Of a stretch of DNA of 25,401 nucleotides, positions 8,312 to 16,183 are shown in pieces. Origin of the DNA: an uncultured Clostridia bacterium (lineage in GTDB: Bacteria > Bacillota > Clostridia > TANB77 > CAG-508); assembly GCA_947631315.1 (NCBI GenBank), contig CANRLA010000012.1, positions 1-25,401 on the forward strand, written 5' to 3'. Positions within the stretch are counted from its first letter, which is position 1; each line of letters starts with the position of its first letter. Under the pieces are notes generated by a model. That model did not search any database. It was not told where the DNA came from and saw only the letters and a list, made by a program, of their open reading frames with translations. Made by a program: the position numbers and the translations under genes.

Positions 8312-8337
8312 AAACTATAAATTAAACATTGCTCTTA
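8312..8337. repeat. 26-bp direct duplicate of the spoIIIAC 3' end
   Basis: Bases 8312-8337 repeat 8082-8107, the end of spoIIIAC including its stop, with one mismatch (25 of 26). On the minus strand the extra copy reads ...LRAMFNL-stop, against VRTMFNL-stop in the real gene. It lies between spoIIIAB and spoIIIAC, so it looks like the scar of a tandem duplication of spoIIIAC followed by deletion. Confidence 0.85.
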
Positions 8338-8367
8338 GTTTATATATAATGTAACTATTATAACTAC

Positions 8368-8877
8368 TTAAATTAACACTATGACAATGGCCAGTCCACA
8401 AGTTATCCCCAATGTTTTATATAATTTCTCATTCTTATTTTTTTCTAATTCTGCATCCTGAAGTTTTGTATCTAAAAATTTTTGAACTAGTCTTATTTCA
8501 CTAACTTGTCCATCTAAATCAGTTTTTCCTAGCATTTTTGCTAATCCTTTTAAAGTCTCCTTGTCCTCTTTAGTAAGTTTAGTATTTGATTCATCAATTG
8601 CTTTTTCCCACGCTAGACCTGCTGACATCATTTTCATATTGTATGATGCTTCTTCAAAGATTTTGCTAATAGTTTCAGATGTATTTTGGGATATCTCAAA
8701 GAAAACATCAGGGATAGTTTCATAAGTAAATTTAATTTTTTCTTCAAACATATTAAGTGCACTTTTAATTTCTTTTAATTCCTTTACTCTTGATGAATAT
8801 TTTTTAGATAGATTTAACCCCAAAAAACTTGATACAGAAAATATAATTAATAAAATAAAGGCTTTAAATATCAACAT
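8368..8877 (-). CDS. spoIIIAB: Stage III sporulation protein AB
   Basis: This 169-aa protein starts at ATG 8877 behind AAAGGAA. One membrane helix lies at each end (MLIFKAFILLIIFSVSSFLG and LGITCGLAIVIVLI), with a helical middle between them. SYNMKMMSAGLAWEKAIDES and KETLKGLAKMLGKTDLDGQ are conserved SpoIIIAB motifs. The fold resembles type II secretion GspF, so it may act as the inner-membrane platform with the ATPase SpoIIIAA, encoded 140 nt upstream. Confidence 0.93.
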   Translation of the reverse strand: MLIFKAFILLIIFSVSSFLGLNLSKKYSSRVKELKEIKSALNMFEEKIKFTYETIPDVFFEISQNTSETISKIFEEASYNMKMMSAGLAWEKAIDESNTKLTKEDKETLKGLAKMLGKTDLDGQVSEIRLVQKFLDTKLQDAELEKNKNEKLYKTLGITCGLAIVIVLI

Positions 8878-9017
8878 TTAAAATTTTTTCCTTTCCATTT
8901 ATCTTTTGCTATTTTACTTGTCCTTTCATATACAATTAAAAATCAAATTCATAAAATATTTTTCAAATTTTTAATACTTTATTGGTTACATTAAAAATAT
9001 ATTCATAATTTTTAAGT

Positions 9018-9911
9018 TTATTCCAAGTTTTGGTTGTCAGATACATACATATTTTTATCTAATGTATAAATATTTTTTATAATTCCCCTTTTTTCTAAAA
9101 AAATTATCTTATTAAATATTTTTTCTTCATATAATTTGTTTAAAGAATTATTAAGTTTTAACTCATCTATGTCGTTGCCATGAGCTGTAAAAATACCTTT
9201 TACTCCTGAACATATCCCGTAATTGATTGCTTCTACATCATCTTTTGTCCCTATCTCATCTGTTGATATTATTTGAGGGGCCATTGTTCTTATTGCCATT
9301 CTCATACCTAAACTTTTACTTACATTGTCTAAAACATCAGTTCTTAGCCCTACATCATTTTGAGGAATACCTTTATACATTGCTGCAATTTCTCCTCTTT
9401 CATCTATTAATGATACGGTAAATCCAAGATTACTAATGTTTCGTATCAAATCTCTTAATACTGTTGTCTTTCCGCATCCTGGTGGAGACATAATTAAAGT
9501 GTTATTTATTTTTCCATTTTCTAATACTTTAGTAATTACTTCATCACTCGCTCCAAATATTTCTTTTGCTATCCTAATATTTAGTGATGAAATATAATTT
9601 ATGTTAGTAACCACTCCGTCTTTCATTGCTACGTTCCCTGTTATTCCGACTCTATGTCCACCCATTAAAGTTATAAAACCATTACAGATTTGACTTTGGT
9701 ATGAATAAATAGAGTTATCACAAAAAATTTGGAGTGCAGAAAGTAAATCCCTTTGTGATGGAATATACTCTGTTACTTCTTCTCTATCTATGTATTTTAA
9801 AATTATATTTTTATTTGCTCTTATTCTTATTTCTTCTATTTTTTCTTGTTCTAAATTATTTGCAATTTCTCTTGGTAATACCCTTAAAACAGACTGTAAA
9901 TTTTTAACCAT
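9018..9911 (-). CDS. spoIIIAA: Stage III sporulation protein AA (secretion-type ATPase)
   Basis: SpoIIIAA is the AAA+/secretion-ATPase-like motor of the SpoIIIA complex, in the mother-cell cytoplasm. The 297-aa protein has the N-terminal GFITLMGGHRVGITGN motif (about 78-93), a Walker A PPGCGKTT at 143-150, and Walker B-like VSLIDERGEIAAM soon after. IISTDEIGTKDD and FTAHGND complete the ATPase motifs. It is the first gene of the operon. The upstream 216 nt hold the yebC terminator and then AT-rich DNA in which I could not identify a convincing sigma-E promoter, though one is expected. Confidence 0.95.
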   Translation of the reverse strand: MVKNLQSVLRVLPREIANNLEQEKIEEIRIRANKNIILKYIDREEVTEYIPSQRDLLSALQIFCDNSIYSYQSQICNGFITLMGGHRVGITGNVAMKDGVVTNINYISSLNIRIAKEIFGASDEVITKVLENGKINNTLIMSPPGCGKTTVLRDLIRNISNLGFTVSLIDERGEIAAMYKGIPQNDVGLRTDVLDNVSKSLGMRMAIRTMAPQIISTDEIGTKDDVEAINYGICSGVKGIFTAHGNDIDELKLNNSLNKLYEEKIFNKIIFLEKRGIIKNIYTLDKNMYVSDNQNLE

Positions 9912-10031
9912 TTTTTCTCTTCTTTCTTTTTAATTTTTTAGATTTTTAACAGCATAGTGGGCTATTTTTAATAAAACCGTGCTATTAAATCTAATTTAAT
10001 TTTATTATTTATATTTTCTTGCACCCCAAAA

Positions 10032-10062
10032 AAGCAACATATATTTTAAATATATGCTGCTT
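10032..10062 (-). terminator. Terminator of the rny-yebC transcript
   Basis: On the minus strand a near-perfect stem (AAGCAGCATATAT with ATATATGTTGCTT, one G-T pair) is followed by TTTTTTGG. It lies 65 nt after the yebC stop and separates that transcript from the spoIIIA operon. Confidence 0.8.
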
Positions 10063-10127
10063 AAATTATTTTATTCTTATTATATTATTTTAAATAATTT
10101 TTATGGCTTTAATCTTTCTTGTTGATT

Positions 10128-10850
10128 TTATTCTAAGTTTGTATATACATTCATTACATCATCCAAATCTTCAAGATTATCAATTAATTTTTGCACCTTT
10201 TCTTCCCCATCACTATCTAATGGAACTGTTGTTGTTGGCACCATTTGTACTTCAGCTTCTTCAAATTCTAATCCCTTAGATTCTAGAGTTTCTCTTACTG
10301 CTGAAAAATCTGATGGATCTGTAACTATTTCATAACATTCATCATCTGAACTAAAATCTTCTGCTCCATTATCTAATGCAAGCATCATTAAATCATCTTC
10401 TGACATAGATGTCTTTGCTTTGTCTATTACAATTATTCCTTTTTTGTTAAACATATATGATACACATCCAGTTGTTCCAAGATTTCCTCCGGATTTATCA
10501 AATAAATGCCTAACATCTGCTGCTGTTCTATTTTTATTATCTGTACTTGTTTCAACAATAAATGCTACTCCGCAAGGTCCATATCCTTCATAAGTAATTT
10601 CCTCGTAATTTTTATTGCTACCTTCTCCTGAAGCTTTCTTTATTGAATTTTGTATTGTGTCATTAGGCATATTGTTTGCTTTACATTTAGCAATTACATC
10701 TTTTAACTTAGAATTGTTACTAGGATCAGGTCCTCCTTGTTTTACTGCTAATAATATTTCTCTTCCTAATTTAGTGAATATTTTCCCTCTTGCTGCATCT
10801 GCTTTTCCCTTTTTTGCTTGAATGTTATGCCATTTGCTGTGTCCTGACAT
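10128..10850 (-). CDS. yebC: YebC/PmpR family translation factor or regulator
   Basis: The protein has 240 aa and starts MSGHSKWHNIQAKKGKADAA, the near-universal YebC signature. The three-domain body is complete, with EEITYEGYGPCGVAFIVET and DVRHLFDKSGGNLGTTGCVS visible. Members were first described as transcriptional regulators (PmpR) and more recently as factors that relieve ribosome stalling on proline-rich sequences. Two paralogous subfamilies exist and I cannot separate them here. It follows rny by 18 nt, so the two are probably co-transcribed. The Shine-Dalgarno is AGGAGG. Confidence 0.95.
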   Translation of the reverse strand: MSGHSKWHNIQAKKGKADAARGKIFTKLGREILLAVKQGGPDPSNNSKLKDVIAKCKANNMPNDTIQNSIKKASGEGSNKNYEEITYEGYGPCGVAFIVETSTDNKNRTAADVRHLFDKSGGNLGTTGCVSYMFNKKGIIVIDKAKTSMSEDDLMMLALDNGAEDFSSDDECYEIVTDPSDFSAVRETLESKGLEFEEAEVQMVPTTTVPLDSDGEEKVQKLIDNLEDLDDVMNVYTNLE

Positions 10851-10868
10851 TTATATTTCCTCCTTTAA

Positions 10869-12410
10869 TTATTTTGCGTAATCTACAACTCTTTTTTCTC
10901 TAATCATATTTACTTTGATTTGTCCTGGATATTCCATTTCTTCCTCAATTTTTTCTGCAATTTTTCTAGCAACTATTGTCATTTCATCATCAGATATTTT
11001 ATCAGGTTTTACTATAATTCTGATTTCTCTACCAGCTTGTATTGCATAAGATTTTTCTACACCATCAAATGAATCTGCAATTGATTCAAGTTGCTCTAGC
11101 CTTTTAATGTAGGCATCTAATGTTTCACGTCTTGCTCCAGGTCTTGAAGCAGATATTGTATCAGCTGCTTGTATTAAAAATGCTTCAGGTGTTTGAGGAT
11201 CCACATCTCCATGATGTGCTTCAACTGCATTTATTACTTTAGGGTCTTCTTTATATTTCTTTAATATATCAACACCTATTTCAACATGTGTACCTTCCAT
11301 ATCATGATCTAATGCTTTACCTATATCATGTAAAAGTCCTGCACGTCTTGCAAGTTTTACATCTAATCCTAATTCATCTGCCATTATTCTAGCAACGTTA
11401 GAAACCTCTATTGAATGCATTAAAACATTTTGTCCATAACTTGTTCTATATTTTAGCTTTCCTAGTAAATTAATTATATCAGGGTGAAGATTTATTACGC
11501 CAGCTTCCATAGCTGCTCTTTCTCCTTCTTCCTTGATGGTTTTACTAAGTTCTTCTTTAGCTTTTTCAACCATTTCTTCAATCCTAGATGGATGTATTCT
11601 TCCATCTTCAATTAATTTTTCTAGTGCTATCCTTGCTACCTCTCTTCTAAGTGGGTCAAAGCCTGATATAACAACGGCTTCTGGAGTGTCATCAATAATA
11701 AAATCAACTCCTGTTAATGTTTCTAGTGTTTTGATATTTCTTCCTTCTCTACCAATTATTCTTCCCTTCATATCATCATTTGGAAGTGCAACAATAGATA
11801 CTGTTGCTTCTGAAGTATGGTCCGCTGCACATTTTTGAATTGAATATGTAATAACATTTTTGGCTGTTTCTTCTGCCTTTTCTTTAATTTGTTCTTCCAT
11901 ACTTTTAATTCTTTCAGCTTTTTCAGCTATAAGCTTTTCATCTAATTTAGCAAGTAATTGATTTTTAGCATCTTCTTCAGATAGTCTTGCAATTTTCTCT
12001 AACTCATCTAATTCAGAGTCTTTAAGTCTTTGAATTTCTAGTTTCTCTTCTTCTAAGCTATCTTCTCTTTTTTCAAGTTGCTTTTCTTTTTGTTCTATGT
12101 TGTAAATTTTCTTTTCAAGATTTTCTTCTTTTTGAATTAATCTTTTTTCTTGTTGTTGAACATCACTTCTTCTTTCTCTAATCTCTTCCTCTAATTCATT
12201 CCTTGCATTTATAATTTCTTCTTTTGCTTTAACAATTTCTTCTTTTTTTATATTTTCTGCTTCTTTATTGGCATCTTCTAAAATCTTTTTTGCTTCTATT
12301 TCAGCACTTCCAATTTTAGATTCAGATACTTTCTTTCTTATTATATATCCAATAAATAAAAAAATTATTGCTGAGATTAGAAAAATAGCGATATAAATTA
12401 GTATTTGCAT
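10869..12410 (-). CDS. rny: Ribonuclease Y
   Basis: RNase Y is the membrane-anchored endoribonuclease that starts bulk mRNA decay in Firmicutes. I chose ATG 12410 because the upstream in-frame GTG at 12422 is part of the AGAGGTG ribosome site. A membrane helix at residues 1-25 is followed by a long Glu/Lys-rich coiled coil (about 30-190). Next is a KH domain with the loop GRIIGREGRNIKTLE (about 210-230), then an HD domain with the metal motif GLLHDIGKALDHD near residue 355. The protein ends in VNMIREKRVVDYAK, and its 513 aa is normal. A strong sigma-A promoter precedes it. Confidence 0.97.
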   Translation of the reverse strand: MQILIYIAIFLISAIIFLFIGYIIRKKVSESKIGSAEIEAKKILEDANKEAENIKKEEIVKAKEEIINARNELEEEIRERRSDVQQQEKRLIQKEENLEKKIYNIEQKEKQLEKREDSLEEEKLEIQRLKDSELDELEKIARLSEEDAKNQLLAKLDEKLIAEKAERIKSMEEQIKEKAEETAKNVITYSIQKCAADHTSEATVSIVALPNDDMKGRIIGREGRNIKTLETLTGVDFIIDDTPEAVVISGFDPLRREVARIALEKLIEDGRIHPSRIEEMVEKAKEELSKTIKEEGERAAMEAGVINLHPDIINLLGKLKYRTSYGQNVLMHSIEVSNVARIMADELGLDVKLARRAGLLHDIGKALDHDMEGTHVEIGVDILKKYKEDPKVINAVEAHHGDVDPQTPEAFLIQAADTISASRPGARRETLDAYIKRLEQLESIADSFDGVEKSYAIQAGREIRIIVKPDKISDDEMTIVARKIAEKIEEEMEYPGQIKVNMIREKRVVDYAK

Positions 12411-12487
12411 ACTTAATAACACCTCTTTTTCTAATTAAATTTTCAATGTACAAATATATATAATCTTTATAAATATTCTACATATCT

Positions 12488-12516
12488 ATTTTATTATTAT
12501 TATTGAAATATGTCAA
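12488..12516 (-). promoter_or_regulatory. Sigma-A promoter of rny-yebC
   Basis: TTGACA (12516-12511) and TAAAAT (12493-12488) on the minus strand have a 17-nt spacer. The start point would be near 12481, leaving a ~70-nt 5' UTR before rny. Confidence 0.8.
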
Positions 12517-12559
12517 GTAGTTATGGAATACGTTATATTTTTTTATGGAATTAGAAAAT

Positions 12560-12817
12560 GATATTAATTACCAATAAAAATAATTTTTCTCGCTCTTACC
12601 GATTAACTACACGACATGGACGTCTCACAAGAAAATTCACACCACGTAAAAAAGTGCGTTTGACTTGTTCTATTCCTCTCACAAGAACAATCCAAAAGTA
12701 CTCTCTCGCCTTGATACTTAAGGAACTCTTTGAAATATCTATCTTATCTTCTCAATCCAATACGCTTGCTCCTAAGTGTCATTTTCTCTGTATTCATAGT
12801 TCTTTCAGTGTTCAGAG
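12560..12817. other. GC-richer intergenic block downstream of the variable protein gene
   Basis: This stretch separates rny from the truncated surface-protein gene and is visibly richer in G and C than the surrounding intergenic DNA. On the minus strand it holds an 11-bp direct repeat TTCTTGTGAGA, whose two copies lie 53 nt apart, and a TGTTCT / AGAACA hairpin around the first copy. A 47-codon open stretch without a credible ribosome site is also present. I could not match it to an IS end, a tRNA or a DGR template repeat. It could be a leftover of DGR accessory DNA or an untranslated RNA. Confidence 0.4.
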
Positions 12818-13999
12818 CTACTTCAAATATAAAAGTGGACGGAACCCGACGTAGCTGTAGCTGAATTCTGTAGCGTCGTAGGTTCGATAAGCTGTGTAGA
12901 AGCCGCCGTCGTAATCACCTCGAATAACACAAGGGTAGATGCCGCCACCGTCAGTGTACGTAGAATATTCTGTTGTCCATTCCTCAACATTTCCCGCCAT
13001 ATCAAAAATATGACACTTTTCATCTCCTGTTTTTCCGGTATTTTCTAAACTTGAATTCGGACTTGTCGCATTTGCATAATTTTTATTTTTTTCATCCATT
13101 GCTTGTATATATACTATCGCGGTATCCCATGCATAACTATTTACTAAATCACTCTCTACATAGTTTGCTTCTTCATCTTCGATTCCATACATTCCTTGCG
13201 CTGCAGTTGATGCCTCAAATTGTGTTACAACCTTCCATACAGATACTGATTTTGATACTAGTTTCTTACCTTCTTTTCCTGCCTCATATCTTGCTATATA
13301 ATATCCATGATTATCTTTTACACTTTGTATAAATTTTGCTAAATCTTTAGCTCCCGCCCCTCCATTGGTTCTGTTAGTATTTATAGATTCATTATAATCA
13401 TTGTCAATTGGTATGTCTTTTTTTTGATTATCTCCATTTTGTTTTAATGCTGCATTTCCACTACTATCAAATGTATACCTTCCTAGTGTTATTTCTACTG
13501 TTTTATCACTATCTACTTTAATTAAATCTTCTTCATTTTGATTATTATTAGTTGCATCATTATCTCCATCTACATTACTTACTGGTATCCATACAAATTG
13601 ATTTCCATCACTATCTTCTATTACTATTCCGTCTTTTACTGTTGTTCCTGAATCCAATGCTATTTTAAATTCTCCTGGTATTACTACTTTATTTCCATTT
13701 TCATCTGTTACTGTTGTTGTTTCTTCAAATTTATCTTCATTTTTTGCTTCCGCTATTGGTATTGGTGTCGGTGTTCCTTCTGATGGTGTTGGTTTACTTG
13801 GTGTTGGATTTCCACTTCCATACTTGTCTATTGCTTTTTCTATATCTGTTATTATTCCTTCTTCATTTGTTTGGGCTTTCTTATACTTTTCCGCTCCTTC
13901 TTTTGCTTTCTCAAATAATCCTCCATCTGATAATGCTATATTTAATGTTACTCCTGCTAATATTAATAAAATTATTATTGTTACTACTAGTGCTGTAAG
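12818..13999 (-). pseudogene. 5'-truncated pilin-like surface protein with a sulfatase-modifying-factor/C-type-lectin-fold DGR-type variable domain
   Basis: The frame is open from 13999 to TAG 12818-12820 (393 codons) but has no start. It begins LTALVVTIIILLILAGVTLN, the hydrophobic helix of type IV-pilin-like proteins that normally follows a short MKxxKGIT-type leader. Next come a helical stalk, a Thr/Pro-rich linker (PTPSKPTPSEGTPTPIPIAE), a beta-rich segment, and a C-terminal sulfatase-modifying-factor (C-type lectin) fold. That fold shows FVWIPVSNV, the typical ...IFDMAGNVEEWTTEYS... region and the ending VGFRPLLYLK. The first TTG with an open frame (13657) is not a convincing start. The missing 5' end coincides with the end of the recombinase gene. 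In intact form the protein would be anchored at the surface and display a diversifiable ligand-binding face. Confidence 0.8.
12839..12956 (-). repeat. DGR-type variable region (VR) in the lectin-like domain
   Basis: In the last ~40 codons almost every surface-type position is an NNC codon (TAC, GAC, TTC, AGC, GGC, ATC). The rest of the gene, and its neighbours, use codons ending in A or T. DGR mutagenesis randomises adenines of AAC codons in a template repeat, leaving NNC codons of this kind just before a constant GxFRP end. The pattern Y-D-G-G-F-Y ... Y-D ... F-S-Y-S-Y-V-G-F-R-P at the protein C-terminus matches DGR targets. No template repeat or reverse transcriptase is present in the window. 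Confidence 0.65.
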
Positions 14000-14003
14000 G
14001 ATA
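13987..14003. other. Integration junction (att site) of the serine-recombinase element
   Basis: The recombinase frame and the truncated pilin-like frame overlap by 13 nt at this point. The pilin frame is homologous from LTALVVTI onward, while upstream it reads H-F-I and soon hits TAA. Crossover therefore lies within or just beside 13,995-14,003. The exact core dinucleotide cannot be set without the other end of the element, which is outside the window. Confidence 0.6.
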
Positions 14004-15603
14004 AAATGTTACTTTCGTTGTTGCCAAAAATATATGGGTCTTCATAACCCTTTAAATAAAAATCCAACTTTGTATCACTGTGAATAACTACTTTATCAAC
14101 TAATTCTTTACAAATGTTTTTGCTAAATTTTTTTAGACTTAATATGCCATCAACCATTTTTCTAACATTATCTAAAACTTCTTCTATGTTTTCTTTAATT
14201 TTAACCTTTCGTTCCTGCTCTTGAATTTCTTTTTCTAATTTTATCATTTTGTTTTCTATTTCTTTGTTTTTTTGCTTGTAGCTTTCTTCATCAATAATCT
14301 CTTTAATACATAAATCTAGTAATTTATTCTTCTCTTTTCCAAGCTGTTCTTTTTCTTTTAGCAAAATATCATTTAATTCTGTTTCTTTCCCACATTTGTT
14401 TATTGCTATTTTAACATAATTCTCAATATCTTTTTTTATTTCCTTCTTATTTATAAGTATTTCTTTTAATGCTTTCATAAAACATTCTTTTAATAACTCA
14501 TTATTTACTCTATCATTATCACAACCTATTTCTTTTCCATCTTCTATATGTTTTTTACCATATTTAGTTGCAGTATAGCATCTCCATGTTTTTCTTAAAG
14601 TTCCATCTTTTCTATGTCTGTTTTCTCCACCAACATACGAAGCACCACAACATGCACAAACTAATTTACCAGAAAAAGTATGTTTATTTGTATATTTACT
14701 TTTTTCATGCTTATACATATCACTTCTTCTTTTTAGTTCATTTTGTGTTTCTTCAAATGTTTTTCTGTCAATTATAGGCTCATGATGGTTACTTATATAA
14801 ATGAATTCAACTTCGCCTTGATTAGTTTTTTTCGTATGTTCTAAAAAGTCTGTTGTATATGTTATCCTTTGTTTTAAATCTCCTACATATTTCACATTTT
14901 GCAACATATCTAAAATTGTGCCTTCTCTCCAGTCGGTCGATTTTTCTTTTTTTCTTGCCCTTTTTATTTCAATCCCTCGTTCTTTTAATTCTTTTGCAAT
15001 AGTATAAGCTCCTTTTCCCTCATTCAGATACATGTGAAATATCTCCCTAACTATTCTAGCTTCTTTTTCATTTATTACTAACTTTGTTTTTTTCCCAGTT
15101 ATAGGGTCTCTAGTAAAGTCAAAACCGTAAACTATATTTCCAAAAGCTACTCCCTTTTTCATGCTTTGTATTACTCCGAATTGTACCCTTTCTGATATTC
15201 TTCTACTTTCATCTTGTGCAAGTCCTGCCATAATTGTTAGTCTTAATTCTCCGTCAGTATCAAAAGTGCTTATATTATCTATAATAAATCTAACCTCAAT
15301 GCCTATCTTTTTTAGTTCTCTTGTTTTTTCCAATGTATCTACTGTATTTCTTGCGAATCTACAAACCTCTTTGGTTAATATTAGATCATATTTATTTCTT
15401 AATCTATCTCTATACATTCTATTAAAGTCATTTCTTTTTTTTAGTGATGTACCACTAATTCCCTCATCTGCATAAATATCAATTAGTTTCCAGTCCTTAT
15501 GTTGTTTCACATAATCTTCAAAATATAATCTTTGGTTTTCCAAAGAATTTTTTTGATCTTCGTGGTCAGTCGATACTCTACAATATGCTACTACTCGTTT
15601 CAT
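13987..15603 (-). CDS. Large serine recombinase (element integrase)
   Basis: This 538-aa enzyme has a resolvase catalytic domain at residues 1-150, with nucleophile Ser11 in AYCRVSTDHEDQ and ESRRISERVQFGV in the E helix. A recombinase domain follows (about 165-270, GFDFTRDPITGKK). Next is a zinc ribbon with LVCACCGASYVGG and later Cys residues (about 320-370), and then a long coiled coil (about 400-480) of the kind that controls directionality. It would excise and integrate the element by recombining att sites. The last codons, ...NILSLQH-stop, lie in the target gene, so the C-terminus changes between integrated and excised states. The start at 15603 follows AGGAAAGGG. Two short genes precede it on the same strand. 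Confidence 0.93.
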   Translation of the reverse strand: MKRVVAYCRVSTDHEDQKNSLENQRLYFEDYVKQHKDWKLIDIYADEGISGTSLKKRNDFNRMYRDRLRNKYDLILTKEVCRFARNTVDTLEKTRELKKIGIEVRFIIDNISTFDTDGELRLTIMAGLAQDESRRISERVQFGVIQSMKKGVAFGNIVYGFDFTRDPITGKKTKLVINEKEARIVREIFHMYLNEGKGAYTIAKELKERGIEIKRARKKEKSTDWREGTILDMLQNVKYVGDLKQRITYTTDFLEHTKKTNQGEVEFIYISNHHEPIIDRKTFEETQNELKRRSDMYKHEKSKYTNKHTFSGKLVCACCGASYVGGENRHRKDGTLRKTWRCYTATKYGKKHIEDGKEIGCDNDRVNNELLKECFMKALKEILINKKEIKKDIENYVKIAINKCGKETELNDILLKEKEQLGKEKNKLLDLCIKEIIDEESYKQKNKEIENKMIKLEKEIQEQERKVKIKENIEEVLDNVRKMVDGILSLKKFSKNICKELVDKVVIHSDTKLDFYLKGYEDPYIFGNNESNILSLQH

Positions 15604-15620
15604 TCTACTTGCCCTTTCCT

Positions 15621-15650
15621 ACTTTCTGTGCTAAAATATGAACAGAAAGT
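15621..15650 (-). promoter_or_regulatory. Hairpin in the leader of the recombinase gene
   Basis: A 9-bp perfect inverted repeat (ACTTTCTGT / ACAGAAAGT, 12-nt loop) ends a few bases before the recombinase Shine-Dalgarno. Another stem (AACTATCTA with TAGATAGTT, about 15673-15711) overlaps the end of the preceding gene. Their placement suggests control of integrase translation or partial termination between the genes. Confidence 0.4.
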
Positions 15651-15697
15651 ATATTTTTATACTTTTGTGGAACTATCTATGTTGGTTTTGTTGGCTA

Positions 15698-15889
15698 CTA
15701 GATAGTTTCTTTTTTTAGTCCATTTTTATCATTAGATAAACGAAGTTTTGGTATAGTAATTTTTCTGTTTTTTGCTTCTAATAACTTCATAAATTGTTCA
15801 AATTGTTCTTTTTTTCTTTTTTCTTCTGTTTCTTTCAATTCTTCTGCTTGTTCTTCTCTACCTAATCTGCAATATATATAACATTTCAC
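15698..15889 (-). CDS. 63-aa protein resembling a serine-recombinase N-terminus
   Basis: The start is GTG 15889, overlapping the stop of the upstream 44-aa gene by one base, so the two are translationally coupled. It begins MKCYIYCRLGREEQAEEL, close to the YCRVSTxxQ motif of serine recombinases but with Gly where the catalytic Ser would be. A charged helix (ELKETEEKRKKEQFEQFMKLLE) and a basic tail follow. It cannot be catalytic. It may be a domesticated or decoy fragment of a recombinase, or a convergent small protein; no function is known to me. Confidence 0.6.
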   Translation of the reverse strand: MKCYIYCRLGREEQAEELKETEEKRKKEQFEQFMKLLEAKNRKITIPKLRLSNDKNGLKKETI

Positions 15890-16023
15890 TATGCTACCCT
15901 CCTTTCAAAATCTTTATTTATTTCTATAATTGCTAATTTCATTTCTTCTTCTGTTAATATTTTTTGCTCGTATAGGTCTTTTATAAGTCCTATTTCTATA
16001 TATTTTTTAGCAATTTCTCGCAT
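15889..16023 (-). CDS. 44-aa SHOCT-like small protein
   Basis: ATG 16023 follows TTTGGAGGAATTGT, an excellent ribosome site. The translation contains LIKDLYEQKILTEEEMKLAI, which has the LxxLyexgiITeEEF pattern of SHOCT domains, short helical hairpins often found at protein ends or alone in mobile elements. Its stop overlaps the next start. It is probably the first gene of the recombinase operon. Confidence 0.7.
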   Translation of the reverse strand: MREIAKKYIEIGLIKDLYEQKILTEEEMKLAIIEINKDFERRVA

Positions 16024-16044
16024 ACAATTCCTCCAAATAAAATA

Positions 16045-16136
16045 AGGAGTCTTGTATTACCTTATATAATACTTAACTCCTCTTAATGTATCAAATGTAT
16101 AAATTTCATTTTTTCTCATTTTTTACACATTTGATA
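16045..16136. promoter_or_regulatory. Two inverted repeats upstream of the recombinase operon
   Basis: A perfect 10-bp inverted repeat, TATCAAATGT (16089-16098) and ACATTTGATA (16127-16136), looks like an operator pair. Nearer the genes, AGGAGT...ACTCCT with an inner GTATTA/TAATAC (16045-16081) can fold into a two-part hairpin just before the ribosome site of the 44-aa gene. These lie between the mazF-like stop and the recombinase operon, and I could not place a -35/-10 pair with confidence. Confidence 0.45.
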
Positions 16137-16183
16137 GTTTATTATCTATATATAATCATTTTTTTATTATGCTCTCCTTAAAA

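Noticed and set aside
12560..12760. Possible DGR template repeat beside the variable region
   Set aside because: I compared it by eye with 12839-12956 on both strands. There is no AAC-rich near-copy, so it cannot be the template.
12558..12854. 98-codon plus-strand open frame between rny and the variable protein gene
   Set aside because: It has no ribosome site, overlaps the variable region in antisense, and its composition (basic start, Ser/Leu-rich rest) looks like a shadow of the GC-richer block.
12823..13023. 66-codon minus-strand frame inside the variable region
   Set aside because: It is an alternative frame of the lectin-like domain, opened by the NNC-rich codons. The main frame has recognisable family motifs.
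13657..13657. TTG 13657 as the true start of a shorter, intact lectin-like protein
   Set aside because: It has no ribosome site, and the frame continues upstream through a typical linker, stalk and pilin helix, so truncation at 13999 is the better reading.
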